DNA of 64,000 bases from Bemisia tabaci. Taxonomy: Eukaryota; Arthropoda; Insecta; Hemiptera; Aleyrodidae. Positions 13,731 through 26,600 of this stretch are shown in pieces. Under the pieces are notes generated by a model, which did no database searches, was not told where the DNA came from, and worked only from the letters and a program-made list of their open reading frames with translations. The stretch spans positions 68,691,660 to 68,755,659 of the forward strand of contig NC_092793.1 of NCBI RefSeq assembly GCF_918797505.1, given 5' to 3'. The position numbers and the translations under genes were made by a program. Each line of letters starts with the position of its first letter. The stretch's first letter is position 1.

Positions 13731-14019
13731 AGGGTAAAAAAGTGATGCATTCCGAAGCAATCCTCTGCGGTTCTGATAAAGAAAAGCCCTCATGATCTAA
13801 GGCTTTTAGACGAGGAACTACATTTTAGACAGAACCCTGGACTGCTTTGTCAGTCTGTCATTTGCCGCTAATTTTCTTCGTATTTCACTTTGATTACTTG
13901 ATATTGAAAAATCCCAATGTGTCACAGTGCACCACAGTAACTATTATTCCCTAATTAGCCATTAGTATATGAACAAACCTTGCTACAGCATCATAAAGTC
14001 TGTGCTGTCCTGTTGGTAG

Positions 14020-14184
14020 TAAGCCTGTATGATACTATCAAAATAGAGCTTTCAAAGTGGCGTCAAACGGAGTCATGTGACCCCTAAAGATCGTCAGTCC
14101 AACAATTTTTTAGGGTTACCAAGTGTCACAAGACTCAACGCGACGCCACTTTGAGAGCTATACTTTGATCATAAAGGCTGTAAG
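14020..14184. repeat. Inverted-repeat MITE
   Basis: Left arm 14020-14087 and right arm 14113-14184 match as reverse complements, including caaagtggcgtc with gacgccactttg and agcctgtatgat with atcataaaggct. The spacer is about 25 bp. No coding capacity. Confidence 0.7.
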
Positions 14185-14654
14185 CTGATCATCAACGTAC
14201 TGTTTGGGTCTGGCTTTAACGTAAATACTTGTAAATCTCTTTTGTCTTTTTTATCAGTAATATTGAATAGTGTCTATAGAATGAAAGCTGAATACAAATA
14301 ACAATTACCTGCAGTATTTTTTCAGACATCTCTCTTAGGCTTCACAGATATCAAAGGGTAAACAACTAGATAATGGAGAAAGTCAGCAGAATCCTGATAA
14401 ATAGATAAATAGACACATTTTATTTTCTGAGTTAAAATTGAGAACATAAGACACAGTGGACACTACAAGCAAAATGAAGCTGCCATGAGCACATGCTCGA
14501 GCGATGGGTGTAGCTTTATTGCACAATGAAAAGGAATTGAACAGAAAAAATAATCTAGTCGGAACTTCCACCTACTACCTCTTGCAATTCGCAATAATTG
14601 ATATTTCATTCTAGTTTGCCTTTTTTTTTCAGTTTATTTTGATTTTCTACCGTA

Positions 14655-17600
14655 ATGTACAACGGAATCGGACTGCAAACTCCCCGAGGCTCTGGGACCA
14701 ATGGTTATGTTCAACGCAATTGGGCGTCTGTTCGGAAACCAAAAGATAGAACACAGTATAAAACTGATGAAGAATTAAAGCGGTTAGATGAAGCGAGCAA
14801 TAAACAGCCTAACCGAGAAATCTTAGATCATGAAAGTAAACGTAAAATTGAAATCAAATGCCTACAACTTGCAGATGCTTTGACTGATCAAGGGTTAGTT
14901 CTCTCCTAATTTTTTTTTCTGTAATTTTTGGGAAGCATCCATTCCAAATCAAGTGTGCTGTTAAAAGAATCTCTGTTAAATTGAAAATACAAAAGTTGTT
15001 TTCTGTTTCAATTTTCTCCGAAATTCATACTTGTTAAAGTAAATCTTTCCCATCAAAGTGTAACATAGCTTTATTCTTTTTGCTGACTAACATTTTTTTA
15101 TCTCTAGAAACCTAAATTTTTCAGTTAGCACTTACTATTTTGCTATTAATTTATCTGGCAAAGAAATATATGTATTTATTCGAATGATAATGCCGGCTAG
15201 TGTGAGTAAGCAGGGGTGCAGAAAGTTTCATAAATACTGATTTTTGCTGCAATATGGTACTCTTGCCTCACAACCATATTTTCGATTTGCCTCTTGGCCA
15301 AATGTCTCATTTTACTCATGGTAAAATTTTCCCCTCTTTTCATGGAATTGAGCAAAAATAACACAAGAAAAAAAATTACCATTTTTTAAAAGTGCCTCAC
15401 AACCAAAGATTTACGTTTGTCACGATCCTAGGATTGTAAGATGAAGTGCTCTCTGCACCTCTGCCTGTAAGTATTATCATAGAAAAGTAACGAGAGGAAT
15501 TTTACTTTATAATGGTTTTTGAGTCTCTCCCCCCCCCCCCCCCCCTATTTCAGCTTTTCATTCTCATTTTGAATTTTCACCTCGACATTGTTATTTGGAA
15601 ATGCTTTTTGCTGGAGACAGAAACAACTTTATCAATGACACTTCACCTAGGATTTTAGAAAATGGGTTTGTTTGAATTTGATGTCGGCCCAATAAAATTA
15701 AGCTGAACCCTGGAACTCAATTTACATTTTAATTTGGCAGGTTCACAAATGATGAAATAGCTCAAAAAGTGGATGATTATCGCTTGACTTTGATCGGAAA
15801 TAAGAAGCCTGTTGATGAAATTCCACGTGATGAGTACGGAAGGATTGCGTAAGTTCTGAAAATAAATTTTATGATCAATACTTAATTTTTTTTTTAAATT
15901 AGTTTTTGATCAGTAGAAATGAAGCACAGGGGAAATGGTAGACTCAAATTTACTCTCAAGGAAAGTGTGAATTATCTTCACCAGCTCCGCCGCATAATTG
16001 ACTCATTTATCAGATATTAATACAAAATACCGTTACCTATTGAGATGTCTGGCTTTTTGGAAGTGTTGAGATGTGTTGTTAAAGTAAAAAATTTGAGTCA
16101 GCGAAACGATGTCAGTCTGCCATTTTCATTTATCAGCTCAGTGATGATGTAGATTTGTTAGCAAACTGGTCTTAAATCAGGTCATATAGGAAGGTTAGCC
16201 ACACAGTGAGCCTCATACCCTTGCTGAATCCTTGACTGATTTTGAAAACAAGGTAGCTAGTCATCAGATAATGCTAGTGGATCCCCAATCAGATACTTAA
16301 TGCTTTTCAGTATTAACCTCTATCATTTTGTCAAGTGATTGGGAAAAATAAATGAAATTTCAACATAGAGTATGACCTCGATTAATTGGATTGCGGTTTA
16401 ATGGATCAATCTTCCAATCCCTTCAAAGGTTTCACGCTATTTGAATTAAGTATCGGATCAATTTGTCAGTCCATACCATAAATGGAAGTCTTACTGTAGA
16501 CATTGGTCTAAAGTGAAAGTTTAGCATCCAGAAAACATAGGAAAAATTGCTTCGAGACAGGCGACTTTCACACACTTTTTATCTAAAAATTGTATATTTT
16601 TATAGATCTTCAAAGTTATTTACTGTTGATCCTGTTGTTGTTCGTAGTCTTTTAAAGTGCGCATAATTATTTTAATGTGATACCAGAGTTCTTGCCATCA
16701 ATATTTTCTTCAGCTACCTGTTGCACCAAATTTTGAAAGGAATGAAAGAGATGGTGACTTGAATAAATACTGGCAGACATTGCATTGTAAGAGGGACCAA
16801 AAATCAAGTAAAACTAAAAATCGAAACTTTCAATTCTCTTGGGACCTTTAAATTGGTCCATCTTAAGTTGCTTGTTTATTTCAAAAGCCAATTACAACAC
16901 AATCAGATAGAGTTAAGCAAAATAATTACATCTACATTGCGGTTTTTCAAAATCTCATCTCCCATTCAATTTTTTAGAAGGCTACTAACCAACATCTCTC
17001 GAGTGAAAATGATTGCAAATTTTCTCACCCACATGGAAGTCATTTCCACAAAATTTAAAGCTGAAATGTTGCTTGGTTTCCTTCCAAAAAATTACAATAA
17101 AAGATGAAATTCTGAAACAACTTAAGACTGTTTGGCTTAACTCAATCTAATGAAGGAAAAGGGGAGGGGGATCGTGGGTTTTCTTAAGTTTTTACTAATT
17201 TTCGAAAAACTATGTCTGATGGTATTTCAATCCTATCAATAGTTTAAATTTATTTTTGAAGAATCAGCCTTCTGTAGAAATCAGGATGTATGGAAAAATT
17301 ACAGATGTACTGAAAAAGAACAGATTCTAGGAAGTTAGCATGAAAGTACAGAAAACGCACAAAGTTTTCATGTACAGGTGTGGCAATTCGAGATTTTTTC
17401 ATTAAACTTAAAGGCAGAGCCTCGGATGTATGTGTTTTTTGTACATGATTTACCATACCATGTTTCCTTGATATCCCAATTAAATTCTACATATTTTAGT
17501 TCATTCTCGTAAAGTGTCCGTATTCTGTTTTCTAAATCCCAATCTCTCTATCTAATGCAAAACTGCTTCCGTCAGATTTCAACATGTATGTCAGGTGATG

Positions 17601-20600
17601 AAAAAGTGAGGGATCCAAGAAACCTCTGAAAAGAGAATTTCTGTTTTGGAAGTATGAAAAAAGTCAAGATAAGGTAATGAGAAAGCAAGGATTTTAGATC
17701 TTGACGTATCAGGTGACACTCTGAGGAATTGAACCAAGAATAGATGTAGATTTGAGCAAATTCATTAGGCTGGCAACTGTTCTCCTTGTCGCCAGCATAA
17801 CATACAAAATTTACAAAATAATACAATTTTAAAAAGGTTAAACTTAAAAGATTGTACATTTCAACATTTAGCATATTATTATTTCTAAATTCAAAAATAG
17901 TACAAGCATATTTGGACTTCATTTTGCATTTTGGAACTATAAATTCTGGCTCATCTGAAAAAACACTTAAGTGCATAGGGAAACCAATGGCACATACGTT
18001 GTTTTTAAACCGGGCCGGCATTTATAGGTCCAAATTGCAAAATGTTGTCCATTTAATAATAACAAGTAGGAAACAAAATAAAAAAAAAAATAAATTACTC
18101 CTATCTTCATAGCTGCCTTACAAAACTAATTTTATTTCCTCTGAAAACCTTTAAATTAATTTCTTTGGCGCATCAATTAGGTAAATAATTAAAAATGCTA
18201 TTAGATGACACCATAATATATCTACATATTGTATATGGCCGTTCTACATATGAACAGGGATATAAAATTGAATGCTACCAGTTTCAGGTATGGAGAAAGG
18301 TAGAGAAAAATAATAAATCGATACACACAGGCCTAAAGCTCCTGTGTCTAAATGTGAAACATTATTTATTCAAGAGATCATTTCCTGAAGTTTCTTGAAT
18401 TATTTCCCCTTCCATGAGTTTGGGTAGTCCAGTGGTGGCACCCACCTCAACCATAAATATATGTTTTCCTCTTTGATTTTAACCTAGTAATAGACAAATA
18501 AGCTGGATGCAGTGATTCTCTATAGGCACATATTGGATCAATGATGCTAACCCATTAATTTAACATGACAAATACAAGTTTGTAATGTAGGCAACCCACC
18601 CTGCAGCAGCTGCCCTTTTCATCTGTCTCCCCTCCAAGGCATCCCCTCTTCTTTTCAACTCACCCCTTGCTAAGCCCTGCCATTGATTTCTCTGCCCCTC
18701 CCCTCCTGTTCAGCCCTCTCACAAGGATTCTGCTCCTTGCTCCTTTTTGCATAGCCATATCCCTTGCTCATGTCGCACCTTTCATACTGAAGTATTAAAG
18801 GCTCTTCACAGAATAGCCATGTTTTCATCCCTCAAGTGCCTTTATGTAAATATTTACTCTAGTAGATATTTTTCCCTCTTGAGTCTTCCATTAAGAACCA
18901 AAACTCCTTTTTTATCTACCAGACTTTGATGTCAAAGCGAGTGCAGATATTACTCATAAATGTGAAAGTGCTGAAACCAAGTCTTCCAATTTTTTTTCGT
19001 GCTAAAATATTTTATTTCGTTCAGCTTCTGAAACTGATGAAAGTCGAAGCTATTTATTTTATTGTGTCTATTTTAGTTTTAAAAAGTCTGAAAAATACAG
19101 AAACTCTATGTGTGCTGAATGGTAAATTAATTGTATGAACATTCTATCGAACGTTTTGTGTCTCCATTCTAACCTAAAGTCTCGTGCCTTTTCCTGCATT
19201 CGAAGTCTTCCAGTCTCGACAGTTTTATGAGAGATTATTTTTACCGCATAGCGAACCTGACTCAGTATTTGTATTTTTTTTAAAGTTGCTATCTAACTCT
19301 TTCAATCGAATCCTGCGACCAAATTGTCTGTCATCATTTGCTTGATGAAAGTTTTGATCAAAACTTCAAAAAGTGGTAACATGAGTGAACGTTTAGTCTA
19401 ATTTTGAAGAAACAACCTATCCGAACAACATGAAAAGTAACCAATGGTTTCAAGGCTTAAACTCTGTTTGTCAAGTGCAGAATAAAACGTCTCCATCATC
19501 GAAAAGAGGAAATAGCAATTTCACCAACTCTGCGCTTTCCCTAACTCCCAATTATGTCTTGCGGTTTAATCGAGTCTCCAAAGTATCAAAGTTTAAAAAG
19601 CTGCGTGCTAAGAAACGAAATGCCATGAATGTGAATCAGCACTGTTGTTGTGATTTGAAGCCATTACAGTTGAATCAATCCATGCCAATGTTACTAGCTT
19701 CACCTCCTTCTTCCTTACCCATGACCAATTTCAAATTGTGTTTTTTAACTCCTGTCAACGATCACAATTGCTCATCTAATTTCACAAGAGTGAAACAGCA
19801 GAATGTCATGCAGTCTGTTGTTAGGTATGTCTGCCGATAAATTTTCTACTAAGATATTTTTCCATTGTCTTTGCACTGTATTTAGTGTTTATTGTATTTA
19901 TGCAAAACAATTACTTTTAATTGTAGATCTTAGTTCACACTTTACTTTGTACTTAAAAATGCTATCGAAACTTGAAAATCCTCAAATTCAAGCTTGGTTT
20001 CCAATGGATGCGACAACTTTCATTTGATGCAAAGCACTAATTTTCATTTAATTTCTGCATAAAGCATTGCAACTTTCAGTGAATTTATTAGTTCCCAATG
20101 ATCATTGTAAATAGAAAAAGCGGTGGTCAAGTCATGCTCAATCAATAGACTAAAAGAATAAGTACAAAATTGAGGACCACAGTACATGTTTCATAAGCAA
20201 AATTTTACAAAGCTTACGATGGACTTGTCAAAACTTTTCAAAATTATGATTCTTGTCCACATTAATTCACATTTTCTGCTCACAAAAAAATCTGAGCCTA
20301 CTGAAGTCAAATTAAACACTAAACTAATGTCGGTATTTTTTTTACGATGGAAGACATTTTCTGAGCAATAATTTTTTAAGGTTAAAGATACCTTGTATTA
20401 GAAGAGGAAGGAAATTTGTGTGCAACCAAGCGCTATTTATTTGTCTAACATACAGTTTGATTTCAATAGTAAATTTAACCCACATTGATCCTGGTTTTTT
20501 CACAAGCAGGAAGTTATAATTTACTGTTTATAATGTAGACTAAAAGCATTTATTTCTCCCCTATGAATTAATTTTGGATGTTTTCCATGTGTCCAACAAG

Positions 20601-23600
20601 ATTTGCGTGGAATTTTGAGGAGAAAATATGTGCTGAAGCATTTAATTCTCTACCCTGTCCAATGGTCCATTTGCATCGATAACCTCTGTTAGATGCTTTG
20701 CTTAATGTATAAATCAGAAATTTTCAACTTTTGTATGTTTGTCATGTTGTATTTAGTGATAACCCGTCATGAACATTATCAAATTCTGAACAATAAGAAC
20801 TTAAAAACTAATGAAGTAGAATGCTCCAGCATTGCAGCAGATACATCCATGGGAAACCGAAGTTTGATACTGATAATCAGTGAACTCTTGCAGTGCACTC
20901 TTTTGCAGTCAAAATTCTTTTGCTCACTTTCTATTCTAAAATGTTTAAAGTGAGAAAAGAGCCCTAGTTCCAAATAAAACAACTCTGCAAACATTATGGT
21001 GCACAAAAAGTCAAACTAAACTGTAGCTACAATGATTTGAAATTAGCAGTTCAAGAAACTGTGTGTAGAGAAAAAACCATTTGATCCTCTAATCTGCTTT
21101 ACTGAACTGCTCACAGCACCTTATGAGAGGGATGATAGCGTGTTCTTTATTCGACTTCAAATTTCGATTTTTGACCCAACCTGACGATTTTTCCTCTCCC
21201 GGAAAATTTTCCTCTGCACACTGAAGTCTCTTTCTCTGAATTATTGTATATTTATGAAGAATGGACATCAACCTATTTTTTGCTCTCAGATGTGAGACCT
21301 CGAAACTTACTCCAAAATTTCTTTGTTTGTTACAGTGTCAAGGAAACCCATCAGATTGCTGAAGCCCAGCAAGAAAAGAATGCTAAACTTAGAGAAGCGT
21401 TTGGTATTTCAGAATATTTTGTAGAAGGAAGTAGTTTGGATCCCCAGAGGAGGGCTAAAGAAGCACTAGCAAAATCAGCTGCCAATCTTGAATCAGTTTA
21501 TGCGCTTGTGAAGACACCAAGCCCTGAAAGAGATGCATCAAAAGAAGACAAAAAGTTGAAATCTCGAGACAGGTAATCCATTGCAACCTGCTTGCTTTAA
21601 AATAAAAATAAGAAGAAAAGGAGAGTAGAACAAGAATAATTTATTTAATACAGTGTCAAAAACAGTGGCTCTAGCAGTCGTTAAAATGTATAATTAACAT
21701 AATACTTCATCATTACCAAGCGTAGAACGTTTTTTTTCTTCGTTTCATTCATCAACCGTTTCATTTACTCGGCTCCTCAAAAACACATATCGACACTTTG
21801 CAGTCGTACCGATCCGCTTTCAATGCATTACATCAGGCTTTGGGATAGGATTATGAAAACAGAATTATTTACAGAAAATTATCTTGAAAAAATTATACAC
21901 ACATTTACAGTCAAAGAACATTTCAATGACTAAAATAATTATCCATTAGGAAGTTGAACAATCTGAGGACCAGGCCATGGTCTTGAAGAATCTGCCTCTC
22001 ACTACATGAAGTGAAACCACTGAAAGTATCACAAATGTTGAGTAGAAGGGGTGAATCAATTATTTACCTAGTAATAAGTCATTTTATGACAATTTTGAAG
22101 AGTCTCAAAGGAAAAATTGGAAAAGTTTCTGCTTTGCAATTGATGAGGAAGAATGTAAACAAGCGGCCAAAATGCCAACAGCCGACCAGTATCAGTCAAC
22201 ATGAGGCAAAATAAAAAAAACCATGGCTGTTGTTCCAGTGGATCTGCGAGAATTAGATGTGCCTCACTGAAAATCCACTGTGCTGGGTCTCTATTTGTCT
22301 CTGATATTTCAACTTCCTTTTTAATTGAATTGTTAGAAGTCTCTGTGTACAAATTTCCATTTCATTGCCTTAGACATTATAAAGAGGAATCTCTCTATTT
22401 GTCATTAGCTTACTTTCTTAAATTGGAACCATGCTATCCATGAAATAGAGACTAGAGTACTTATATACAAAGATAGTGTATGCCCTTTTTTTCCATGTGT
22501 TTTTCTGGTGCCATGGGAATGAATGTGTACATTGTCATCGACATGAGGTGTGATAAACGTCTCTTTGCCATGAAAATATTGCCTGGTTTTATTGGAGGAA
22601 GAAATCATTAATCTTTTCAATATTTTGTATTAATTTTTCACCACCTTCATTTTATCCTTGAATAGCAATTAATTTTTCTAATTTTTATCTCTAGATCCTC
22701 ATCTCAAGAAAAAAAGAAAGAGAAGAAGAAAAAATCCAAGAAACGTAAGAAAAAAAGGTATGTAAATGTTGAACTCCTCTCTTTATTTTTTATTAACTGC
22801 AAAATTTTGCATTTTGCAACAAAAATGAAAATATGACAAGAGGGACAGCATTTTTTTTTTTTTTTTTTTTTACATCATTTCCTGAACTGTTCCCTAAATC
22901 TCTTTACCAAATGCAGAAATCTATCAGACAGTAATTCAGGGTGTCTACAGGTCCCGAAAATCCTGAAAGTTCTGGAAAAGTCCAGAATTTGCTTGACCGG
23001 TCCCGAAGTCACGAATAAGTCCGGAAATTAAACTCTAGGTCCAGAAAAATTTAAAAATTCACGGTTTTCGTGAATCAAAGTGTAGTTGTTACGTAGAAAA
23101 AATGTCCCCAATTAAACATACATATCATGGATTCTTTTAGTCATCAGCAATTTTCATAAAGATGGACTCGATTTTCATTAAAATTAGCAGTAAGTGTAGA
23201 CCCTGACTTGACAAAACTACTCCGAGGATCCTGAAAAAGTTCTAATAAGGTCCCGAAAAAGTCCTGAAATAGGTTTTCAAAAACCTATAGACACCCTGTA
23301 ATTGTTTTTCTTGAATGGGTCATAGATTCTCCCAATAGCGGTATTCACTAATTTTGTTTCAAGCCAAGAAGAATTATATTTAATGTTTAATTTTTGTTTG
23401 TGAATCCAGCTAAATAAAAGATTACGATCAGGTCATCTACAAATAGCTTATAAAGAACTTCTGAGGAAGTGTGAAGTTCAGGAGGTTTGGAGGAAAGATT
23501 TAATATTTCAAACTCAGATTTCAAAAATAGCGTTTTTTTTAAAAAAATCTTTCTATTTTTTGTTTTTCTTCCGCTTTAACTTGATTTCCTAACAATTATT

Positions 23601-26600
23601 TAAGAGGATAAATCATAGCTTTGAAAAGGTATCCATGTCATAATCTTCAATATATTTGTTTCAGCGATCATGATGGTGGGAGCAAACCCAAGAAAAAAAA
23701 GAAGTCCAGTTCGAAGGTAATTCTTTTACATAGTAGTTAACCTTATCACTGTAAAATTCGAAGCGTTGTTTATTTCTCATTCCTGCCATATTGTTCAATT
23801 CCGTGCATGGTGTGCATCCGAAAATTTTGAAGGTCTCATCAACTTAATATTTGTGTTGATGCCTGGTAACTCCTGAAACAGTGAGAAAAAACTAATCAAA
23901 ATGAAAACAGATAAGATCAATTACTTGAGTTACAGAATAATAATTTTGTCAGTCAATGCTCACAGATAAATAGTAAATGATGAAATTTGTCAATGTGTTG
24001 CTTTTCTCATATCCATAAACAATTTCTCAAGAAACACCGTGGATTCCATAATGCGCTACCCTTTAATTACCCTTTAAGCTGTAATTTTTTCCACCTTGCT
24101 TCAATGAAATGCAGCAGAATCAACTTACTGATAAGTTGCTTTGTTTTTGAATGGGCCACCAGGTTTGGCTGAATTGGAGGGAAACACCACATGTTTCCTC
24201 TTCAAAATCATGCGTAAGAAACCATTCATACAACAGGAAGTTTGGGAGCCACTTCCTGAACGAGATTTTTAAAAATCTTTTTGACTTGTATCAAATGGAA
24301 GTTGGATTATACAAATGATGTCATTCGTATGTTTGCCATTCAAGCAATGTCAACTGAAAACATGTATCTTGATCAGGAGTTGATTTTCAGACTGCCCGTT
24401 ATGTGATTCGTTTTCCTCATGAAATTTTGAAGAGGAAATATGTAATGTTGTGCTTTAATTCATACTTTGTCTAGAGGCCCATTGCTGTGCCAGTCTTAGT
24501 TTTTCAGAAGCAGAAGCTCCATTTGTCATGTAAATATAATATCAGGTCCAATGCAACTATTTTCAAGCTCGTGTATGCCTATCAGATTAGAGTACATATT
24601 TTCTAATCTTCAATTTTTTTTCGCTTAACCAAACACAAAGCGGTATGTTAGCATCTCCTACCACCCTCACAAATACGTACCCATCAAAGGGGAAAAGCGC
24701 ATTACCAAGAAAATAAGTTTTTCTTGTACAATAAACTGGATACTCAAGCATGTTATCTTGTGAAGCACATATTCTGTACGGAATTTTACAATGGTATTTT
24801 CAGTCTTTCATGATGACATTTGCATGTGTTATTTGGTAATTGAGATCCTAACTCTTGTTTCCATTCATTTTAGAAAATTTGGTTTTTGAAGCATTCGGAT
24901 AAAAATAGACCTTTAAAGGTTTTCTTAGAATGAGAAAGATACTAACCCTTTAGAATCAGTACAGCTTTTATATAAAATGTTTTGTTTCCGGTAAACTGGC
25001 ATATGCACATTGTTAATATTAAACATATTATTTAATGTGAAGTCGTAAAGCCGGAAGACATTTTCAATTTTTTTTTCTTATTCTTTCTTTTTACTTAGCG
25101 GCAGCCTTTGTGTCACAATCAGTTGAGCTTATTTAATTACTAGTCATTCAGGTATAGTTACCAATGGAACTGCGCAGGTCAAAAATACGTACCGTTTGTA
25201 AACGCAAGTTTTTCATTCTCGAAACAAATATTAGAAAGGACTTAGTAGAATAACCGTAGATGGGGGGCTTATTGATGTTTCTCTCTGTGATTGTAAAGTC
25301 AAGCTACCATAATGTAAAATAATTTATTCTAATAGAAACCCAACGCCAGATAAAATGCTATCGAAAGCAAGGCTCCAAATGGTTTCTGGCTCCTTTCTCT
25401 GGTCGATCAAATGCAAAAAAATCCATGAATTCTCCAGAAAAATCTGATAAAAGATTAGGAAATTTGGTCATGGTAAGGCAATTTTTGTACATGCACTCTA
25501 GGAAATACGGGACAGGGGAAAATGTGAAGTGCAGCAAGCGTTTGGAGGTAATCTCATCGAAACGATAACCTATTTCTTGTAAATTTAAAGAATCTTTTAA
25601 AACCTCAAATAAAGAAAATATTTGCAGAAAGTTGTAGGAAATCGGAGAATTTCAGCGACAATTAAGAATGAATTCAGAATTTTGGTCTCTAGGAAAAAGT
25701 GCCAGATTGTTTTGAGAAGCTAGCGTCTTGAAACATTTTACCACCCAGTAACTCGCTGTGCCTGACATTTCCCTGTGTTAAAGTTGGCTAGAAAGACGAT
25801 GGTGCCACCAATTTTCTCAAATGAACTTCATAAGCTCAAAAAAAACTCTCAAAGTTGAGACTGTAATGGAAGAGATCCCCTGCGCTACACTTAGCCTCTG
25901 TATCTATTCAAACTTTCCATGCACAGATAGGGAGCAAATAGAGTACACTAGGAGGGTTGCCAGTTGCCACTTTGTTTGGAGACTTTAAGGCTGGAACCAC
26001 AGCAGGACATAGAGGTAGACTCTTAGAGTAGCAAGGAGGATCCCCTTTACTATGGCTTCGACTTTTAGAGCTTCTTTTGAGCCTAGGAGTTTCTTTCAGG
26101 CAAGGAATCATCGGGTAGACATCATGGTGCCTCCCGAGAAGTTTTACATGCTAAGAAGTTTTTGAATGGTACCCTTTGGTGTATGTAAGAGCTCCATTTA
26201 ACATGTCGGCATTAGCATTAACAATTTTCAATCTCTAATTTCCCTTTTATTTCATTCTTTTTATTTGCACTTTAAATTTTTCCCAAGAATAAGGAAGGTT
26301 GCTTTTAAAGTTTTTTTATCTCAGTCACCTTATTTTATGTTTCACCCAGTAGTATCTTACATCATTTAAGACATGCATCTGTTGTCATCTTGAATTTGTC
26401 ATTGTTTCCCTTCGCCTGCTTTTGAAGAGGTACTTGACTCATTATGTATCTATGTATTTTTATTTTTTTCAACTTTAATCCTGCTCTGCTCAATTTTCTT
26501 ACCTCTGGCTGTAAAAAGTAGGTTTGCTATTAATACGTAATTTGGTTAAAATTTCCGAATCTAAAGTTCACCATACTCTTTGTAAAGGCTTCTTAATGGT

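Larger units (their letters stand above)
12107..14632. other. Region upstream of the Srrm234 start codon exon
   Basis: It holds a 19-base T run (12183-12201), the palindrome at 12295-12428, a perfect hairpin at 13705-13730 and the inverted-repeat element at 14020-14184. The start exon of Srrm234 opens with an acceptor, so a non-coding first exon and the promoter must lie upstream, possibly here. The sequence aaaatggcg near 12897 resembles a YY1/Pho site, but this is weak. Confidence 0.4.
15849..21335. other. Srrm234 intron 2
   Basis: A 5.5 kb intron containing the fold-back element at 17920-18044, the open ORF at 19430-19824 and a repeat-like stretch near 20580-20680. The rest shows no coding signal. 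Confidence 0.6.
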
